Shown: piece by piece, positions 59,817 to 64,000 of the stretch | Numbering within the stretch: the first letter of the stretch is position 1 | Layout of the letters: each line of letters begins with the position of its first letter | Source: Desmodus rotundus | Lineage: Eukaryota; Chordata; Mammalia; Chiroptera; Phyllostomidae | Length of the DNA: 64,000 nucleotides | Reading direction: 5' to 3' | Assembly: GCF_022682495.2 (NCBI RefSeq) | Contig: NC_071392.1 | Span: 59,483,459 to 59,547,458, forward strand | The notes under the pieces: model-generated | Told to the model about the DNA's origin: nothing | Database searches by the model: none | The model's input: only the letters and a program-made list of their open reading frames with translations | Translations under genes and position numbers: made by a program

Positions 59817-60749
59817 TTAAAGCAGTCCCTTTAGCATCTCTTGCAGAGCTGGTTTGGTGGAGCTGTATTCTTTTAGACTTCTTTTGTCTGGGAAGCTCTT
59901 TATTTGGTCTTCTATCTTGATTGAGAGCCTTGCTGGGTAAAGTAGTCTTGGTTGGAGGCCTCTGGTTCTCATTACTTGGAATATTTTTTGCCATTCTCTT
60001 CTGGCTTGGAGCGTTTCCATTGAGAAGTCAGTTGCTAACCTTATTGGGGCTCCCTTGTATGTTACTTCCTTTTTCTCCCTTGCTGCCTTTAAGATCCTCT
60101 CTTTGTCTTGGAAATTTGCCATTTTAATTATGATGTGTCTTGCAGTGGGTCTCTTTGGGTTCCTCTTGTTTGGGACTCTCTGTGATTCCTGGATTTGGGT
60201 GACTTTTTCTCTCCTCAGATTAGGGAAATTTTCCATCATTACTTTTTCAAACAGGTTTTCTATCCCTTGCTCTTCTTCTTCTCCTTCTGGTATTCCTATT
60301 ATATGGATATTGTTACGTTTCATGTTGTCCTGCATTTCCCTTATTGCCTCTTCATTCTTTCTGAGCCTCTTTTCCTTTTCTTGCTCCTTCTGGGTGTTTT
60401 TTTCTACTTTATCCTCCAGCTCGCTGATCCGATCCTCTGCTTCATCAAGTCTGCTTTTAATTCCTTCTACTGTGTTCTTCAATTCAGAAATTGTATTCTT
60501 CATTTCCTCTTGGCTCTTGTTGATATTTTCTATTTCCTTTTTCATGTTGATATAGTTTGCAGTGAGTTCATTGTAGTTTCCTTGTAGTTTCTGGTAGTTC
60601 TCTTTGAGCTCAGAGAGCTCAGTGAGCTTCCTGATGACCATTGCTTTGAACTCAGTATCTGATAGTTGACTTGCCTCTTTTTCGGTTAGTATTCTTTCTG
60701 AGACTTCCTCCTTTCCTTTCATTTGGGAATTGTTTCTTTGTCTTCCCAT
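59817..60749 (-). CDS. L1-K ORF1p: trimeric RNA-binding protein, intact
   Basis: 310 aa, slightly shorter than human ORF1p (338). It packages L1 RNA as a trimer and acts as a nucleic-acid chaperone in the cytoplasm. N-terminus MGRQRNNSQMKGKEE is basic. Residues about 45-135 are a heptad-rich coiled coil (SELKNTVEGIKSRLDEAEDR). The RRM begins at about 139 with NIHIIGIPEGEEEEQGIENL. The C-terminal domain follows with RPTARHIIIKMANFQDKERI and YPARLSIKIEDQIKSFPDKR. The ATG is the only one in context upstream of the coiled coil and is shared with L1-A, L1-I and L1-J. No lesions. Confidence 0.97.
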   Translation of the reverse strand: MGRQRNNSQMKGKEEVSERILTEKEASQLSDTEFKAMVIRKLTELSELKENYQKLQGNYNELTANYINMKKEIENINKSQEEMKNTISELKNTVEGIKSRLDEAEDRISELEDKVEKNTQKEQEKEKRLRKNEEAIREMQDNMKRNNIHIIGIPEGEEEEQGIENLFEKVMMENFPNLRREKVTQIQESQRVPNKRNPKRPTARHIIIKMANFQDKERILKAAREKKEVTYKGAPIRLATDFSMETLQARREWQKIFQVMRTRGLQPRLLYPARLSIKIEDQIKSFPDKRSLKEYSSTKPALQEMLKGLL

Positions 60750-61003
60750 TGTTTGTGAGGCTCTTCTTGTTGGCCTCTGCTTCTTAAATTGCTTTGTTCT
60801 GAATCCCTGGGTTTATGATATGAACTTCTATGGTAGAATGCCAATGGGATTCGGTGGTGCTGTCTCCTTACTCTCCTGTGCTCACTGGTCTTGAGCTGAC
60901 GTTTATGTGTTTAACACGGTCTAACTCTAGTCTTTTCAGCACTCCAGGTTTTGTTGTCGCACCTGTGGGAAAAATAGAAAGGGGGGGAGAAAGAAAAGGA
61001 AAA

Positions 61004-61034
61004 AACAAACAAACAAACAAACAAACAAACAAAA
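61004..61034. repeat. (AAAC)n in L1-K 5' UTR
   Basis: About seven AAAC units on plus. The matching region of L1-A (4115-4145) has irregular A runs instead, so the repeat length differs between copies. Confidence 0.9.
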
Positions 61035-62460
61035 CCAAAGATGGGAAGGAGGGAAAAAGGAAATAGGAAAGGAGGAAAGGGAGGAAGGAGGGAAGAAGGA
61101 TTAAAGAAAGATCGGAGGCAAGATAAGAAGGAATTTTAACAAAAATTAAAACATAGAAATAGATAAAAGAAGGGAGGAAGAAAACATAAAAATGGTAAAG
61201 GATGGGAGGAAGAACGAATGAAAGAAAAAAAGAGAGAGAGAGGAAGAAGGAGTTCAGGGGGAAAGGAAAAGGGAAAAAAAAAAAAAAAAAGGGAAAAAAA
61301 AAAATCTTCTGTTGGCTTTAAACCGTTCAGGTTATTTCTGCTGTTGTCCTGTCTGTGCAACGGGAGGGGTTGGTTGGAAGGATTGGTTTCACTTTTCTTC
61401 CTTCCTGGGTCACACTCTTCACTGTTTTGTAGGTGTGGTCCCTGGCAGGCAATCAGGCCGTTGATCAGCCAATCCAGCAGCTTTGTTCTTGGGACTCACG
61501 AGTGGCCGCTCCAGCCGCTTTGGCTCCGGTCGCGTGCGCGCGCAGCAGGGGAATCCAGCAGCTTCGGGTTTGTGACGTTATTTGGGCTCTGAGCGCGCAG
61601 CCGGCCGACCAATCGAGCCGCCCAGGCTAGGGAGGCTGGCGCGCTGCAAGCTGCTGGTTCAGCCGTCTTGGTGTTACGACTCTCGCCAGCCCCTTTGTGC
61701 TTGGGAAGTGCGCATCCAGCCGGCCCTACGCTTGGTGAGCGCGCAGCCTGCCGCCGAGCCAGAGGCTCTACGCTTGGGGGCCCGATCCAGCCGCCCTGGG
61801 CTTGAGTCTCTCAGGCGGGCGGGGCCGCCCTGGGACCGAATCACGCGGTCCTCGGTTCCGAGGTTTTGGGTCTGTGGGTGGAGCAGCTAGTCTCTGCTCC
61901 AAAAGATCTCGGAGGTTTCAGGTGTGGGCGCCCCTCCGGGGTTTCACGTATGGGCCCCGTTCGCTAATCTGCGCGCGCTACCGCGCGCAACCAGACTTCA
62001 GGTGAGCGCCGGTGCTGCTTATCCCGCGTTCCCCGTTCCCATTCCAGGGGCGGAGGGGGGAGGGGCGCCAGGGGCCTCGGCCACCACCGAGAGTTCTCTA
62101 ACTAGCCCCTGAGTGTCTCTATTTTCTTTTTCTTTTTGAGAAATTCCTCCTTTTCAAGCCCCCCTGGTCCAATCAAGCACCTGGCTGCTCACAGCGCAGC
62201 CTGGCCCTCTCCCAGGACTCCTGCAGCAGCCCCTGCGCCAGGGCTGGCGCCTCTGCAGCCCTTGTACCGCGCGGTCCCGGGTCCCGGGGACCTTATTGTC
62301 CTTGAGCACTCTTCTTACCGTCAGATCTTTCAATGTCCTCTATCTTTGGTCTCTAATCTTCGTATATGCTGGAGTACTGTTGGCTGTTCGCTCTGCTCCT
62401 CAGATCAGCTAGGTATTTCCCTGGCGCTGAGGGGAAGTGGATTCTGCTCCCACCTATGTT

Positions 62461-62472
62461 GCCGCCATCTTC
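62461..62472 (-). promoter_or_regulatory. YY1-type motif at the L1-K start
   Basis: GAAGATGGCGGC contains AAGATGGCGGC, the YY1 consensus. In human L1 a YY1 site near the start directs accurate initiation. The same motif begins L1-A, L1-I and L1-J, and a degraded form begins L1-D. Confidence 0.75.
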
Positions 62473-62485
62473 TGAAATTAACCTT
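62473..62485. repeat. L1-K target-site duplication, 5' copy
   Basis: TGAAATTAACCTT, identical to 55668-55680. It lies within the TATDN2 codons for CSLKVNF. Confidence 0.97.
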
Positions 62486-62894
62486 AAGGCTGCAGGTTTC
62501 ATCTTCTAGAGAAGCCATTTCGTCTAGAGAGGGGTTGGCAGGGCACAGAGGGGATCCCCCTGACGAAAGAAAACCCCGTGTGCTCCGAACTAGGCAGCTT
62601 TTGGACGCAGCCCCGTCCACACCTATGCCAGAGGAATGTGAGGAGAAAGAGGAGGAGGTATTTCTGGGGCAGGATGAGTCCCAGGACAACCTCCGTGTGC
62701 AGGCCACATTGTCCTCCTTCTGAGCTTTCAGGAGCTTGGGGCTGCTGGTCCCTCCAGAACGCTATGCAAGTGCTTTGAGCTGGCCGTCTGGAGGGGGCCA
62801 CATCACTGGTCTCCTGGAGGCAGCTACGCTTGCGGGAACACCCTTTGGAAGTGCTACTCCAGTGGTACTTGACCTTGCGCCACTGTGACGCCAT
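62486..62894 (-). pseudogene. TATDN2: TATDN2 retrocopy, N-terminal coding part upstream of the L1-K insertion
   Basis: Residues 1 to about 135. The first frame (62894 to about 62770) gives RKRSCLQETSDVAPSRRPAQ. After a frameshift the second frame gives ACTRRLSWDSS, STRGFLSSGGSPLCPANPSL and DEMASLEDETCSLKVNF. The L1-K insertion follows directly, and the next codons (KDSSHN...) are at 55680 and below. Confidence 0.9.
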
Positions 62895-63514
62895 GAGCAC
62901 CTTCCGCCCTTCTTTCCACTGCCCATCACAGTTCTCTAGGCCTGAGTTGGCAAAGCTTTTCAGAGAACTAAAAACGCTGCAAGATTTACTAAAGGCTTCT
63001 GCTCAGTTTCCAAGCCCACAACATGTTTCCACGATTACCAAATGCTTCAGTTTATACTGTGCTCCCTTGGAGATGTCAAAGCGCTTCCGCGACTACAAAG
63101 CACTTTGATTTAAGTTGCAATACAAAGCCCTTCAGAGATGTCAAAGTGTTTCAAAAATACTACAGGCGCTTGAAGACCTACACAGAGCAGCCAAACCCGC
63201 AAGCCAAGGGCGGGCGCACCACCCAGAGTCCTGCAAGGCAGCTCAAGGGAGGGCCCCAAGGGCTGGGAGCCTACCCAGTACTGCACTCCCCCGACCAGCC
63301 CAGGCTGGCACTCAGGAGCCGGAGATGCCAGGGTCTGCCACCTCATAACACACCCCACCCTACCTGACCTCCTGTTCCACCGCCCAGTCCTGGGCCCCGC
63401 AGACCCCAGGGCCTGGATATCCCCCCGCCCCCCTCCCATTCTCCACTTGCCACCCGACCCTGCCCCCATCCGGTGTGGGATGCTGCTGGATGCTGCTGGC
63501 CTCCGCTGTGCCTG
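62895..63514 (-). other. TATDN2: Leader (5' UTR) part of the TATDN2 retrocopy
   Basis: Everything between the TATDN2 ATG and the point where L1-H resumes. It is GC-rich at the far end (63180-63510) and contains an imperfect internal repeat: CTTTGACATCTC (minus) occurs at about 63072-63085 and 63135-63148, each near GCTTTGTA. I assume it is 5' UTR carried with the message, since no other junction is visible, but part could be a separate insertion. Confidence 0.6.
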
Positions 63515-64000
63515 CCTCAGACAAGGGTTTGATCTCCAAAATATATAAAGAACTCGCATGACTCCACTGCAGGAAGACAAACAAACCAATTACAAAATAG
63601 GCAAAGGACTTGAACAGACACTTCTTCAAGGAGGATATACAGAGGGCCCAGAGACATACGAAAGGATTCTCAGCATCACTAGCCATCAGGGAGATGCAAA
63701 TTAAAACCACAGTGAGAAATTACTTCACACTGGTTAGAATGGGCATCACAAACAAATCAACAAACAACAAGTGCTGGAGAAGTTGTAGGCAAAAGGGAAC
63801 CATAGTACATTGTTGGTGGGAATGGAGACTGGTGCAGCCACTGTGGAAAACAGCATGGAATTTCCTCAAAAAACTAAAGGTGGAACTGCCTTTTGACCTG
63901 TAAATTCCACTGTTGAGATTATATCCTATTAATCCCAAAACATCCATTGAAATGTCCTATCTATTCCAATGTTCATAGCAGCACAATTTATAATAGCTAA
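63515..64000 (+). mobile_element. L1-H part 3: ORF2 C-terminal domain, cut by the window edge
   Basis: CCTCAGACAAGGGTTTGATCTCC continues the ORF2 line broken at 53452 ([16 protein letters not shown] in the L1-K protein). An open piece at 63610-63903 shows [20 protein letters not shown] and CWRSCRQKGTIVHCWWEWRL. The end of ORF2 and the 3' UTR are beyond 64000. Confidence 0.9.

Larger units (their letters stand above)
55681..62472 (-). mobile_element. L1-K: full-length LINE-1 with both ORFs intact
   Basis: A 6.8-kb element read on the minus strand: 5' UTR 62472-60750, ORF1 60749-59817, 46-nt spacer, ORF2 59770-55949, 3' UTR of about 255 bp with AATAAATAAATT (AATAAA at 55695-55700) and a short tail of about 12 nt. 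A perfect 13-bp TSD flanks it. On the minus strand the 5' flank reads CCTT/AAGG at the nick site, close to the L1 endonuclease preference TTTT/AA. No disabling lesion is visible. It is the youngest layer of the nest. Confidence 0.98.
60750..62472 (-). promoter_or_regulatory. L1-K 5' UTR with internal promoter
   Basis: Sense order: YY1-type start (62461-62472), GC/CpG-rich part (about 61460-62060), polypyrimidine tract (purine-rich on plus, about 60966-61310, including an AAAC run at 61004-61031), CCCACAG/GTGCG at 60961-60968 and about 210 nt of leader. On the plus (antisense) strand there is a good splice-donor-like TTCAGGTGAGCGCC at about 61997-62010. An internal sense promoter is the rule for L1. 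Antisense activity is speculation. Confidence 0.85.
53453..63514 (-). pseudogene. TATDN2: TATDN2 processed retropseudogene, split by L1-K
   Basis: TATDN2 is a TatD-family metal-dependent nuclease with a long N-terminal extension. Here the whole message is present without introns on the minus strand: about 620 bp of GC-rich leader (63514-62895), ATG at 62892-62894 (MASQWRKVKYHWSSTSKG), coding sequence to the native stop at 53853-53855, about 380 bp of 3' UTR and an A-rich tail (T on plus, 53453-53474). Frameshifts lie near 62765 and 55390 and again between 55170 and 54280. There is a premature TGA at 53937-53939. The first metal-binding HxH motif reads DTYCHLD in place of DTHCHLD. An approximate 12-bp repeat CCTCAGA(A/C)AA(T/G)G flanks the unit (53441-53452, 63515-63526), and L1-H continues across it. 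Identification is by recognition of the protein. Confidence 0.93.

Noticed and set aside
59770..59994. A 74-codon minus frame ending exactly at the ORF2 ATG (TAATG overlap)
   Set aside because: It overlaps ORF1 in another frame and is basic and low in complexity. It also occurs in L1-A, so it is a by-product of ORF1 conservation. I do not claim coupled translation.
60055..60587. Plus-strand frames of 130 and 166 codons antisense to L1-K ORF1
   Set aside because: Low-complexity Ser/Phe/Leu-rich products that mirror the coiled-coil and RRM codons. No start context or family resemblance.
1..64000. tRNA-derived SINEs, rRNA, tRNA or snRNA genes
   Set aside because: I looked for A/B-box SINE heads and small RNA signatures on both strands and saw none I could defend.

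Overview
This window is mammalian genomic DNA made almost entirely of retrotransposons. I see no host gene with an intact reading frame. The repeats are LINE-1 (L1) elements of many ages on both strands, a split HAL1 (half-L1), a mariner remnant, a hAT-like remnant, a retrocopy of a host gene (TATDN2) and a small unidentified retrocopy. The combination of low-divergence L1, a HAL1 copy and mariner/hAT DNA transposons would suit a bat (Chiroptera). That is an inference from repeat content; mammal is certain, the order is not. I name the L1 copies A to K.

Region 1-23.8 kb. L1-A (-, 1-5535) is a recent copy with a nonsense mutation in ORF1 and a frameshift in ORF2. A short LTR-like piece follows. 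L1-B (+, 5840-12042) is old and carries a mariner remnant and a 3' L1 fragment. A (TA)n tract and a hAT-like element come next. L1-C, L1-D and L1-E (all -, 12575-23776) look like one older L1 into which L1-D inserted, followed by a deletion. L1-D carries a small retrocopy with a tail of about 54 A and a 15-bp target-site duplication (TSD). L1-E keeps two tandem 262-bp monomers in its 5' UTR.

Region 23.8-36 kb. L1-F (-, 23777-30520) is the most diverged and contains two L1 3'-UTR insertions, one with an inverted piece between 13-bp direct repeats. L1-G (-, 30575-34812) has ORF2 fused directly to 5' UTR, with ORF1 missing. About 1 kb of old, mostly unrecognised sequence follows.

Region 36-64 kb is a multi-level nest. 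Old L1-H (+) is split into three parts (35870-40278, 52901-53452, 63515-64000). Its first gap holds a HAL1 (+), itself split by a head-to-tail pair of L1s: L1-I (5' part only) joined to the full-length L1-J. Its second gap holds a processed TATDN2 retropseudogene (-), itself split by L1-K (-, 55681-62472). L1-K is full length, has both ORFs open (310 and 1273 aa), and is flanked by a perfect 13-bp TSD. It is the youngest element and the only one here that could still be mobile.

The functional content is therefore L1-K: a 5' UTR promoter with a YY1-type motif at its start, ORF1p (RNA-binding trimer) and ORF2p (endonuclease plus reverse transcriptase). Everything else is fossil sequence that records the order of insertions.
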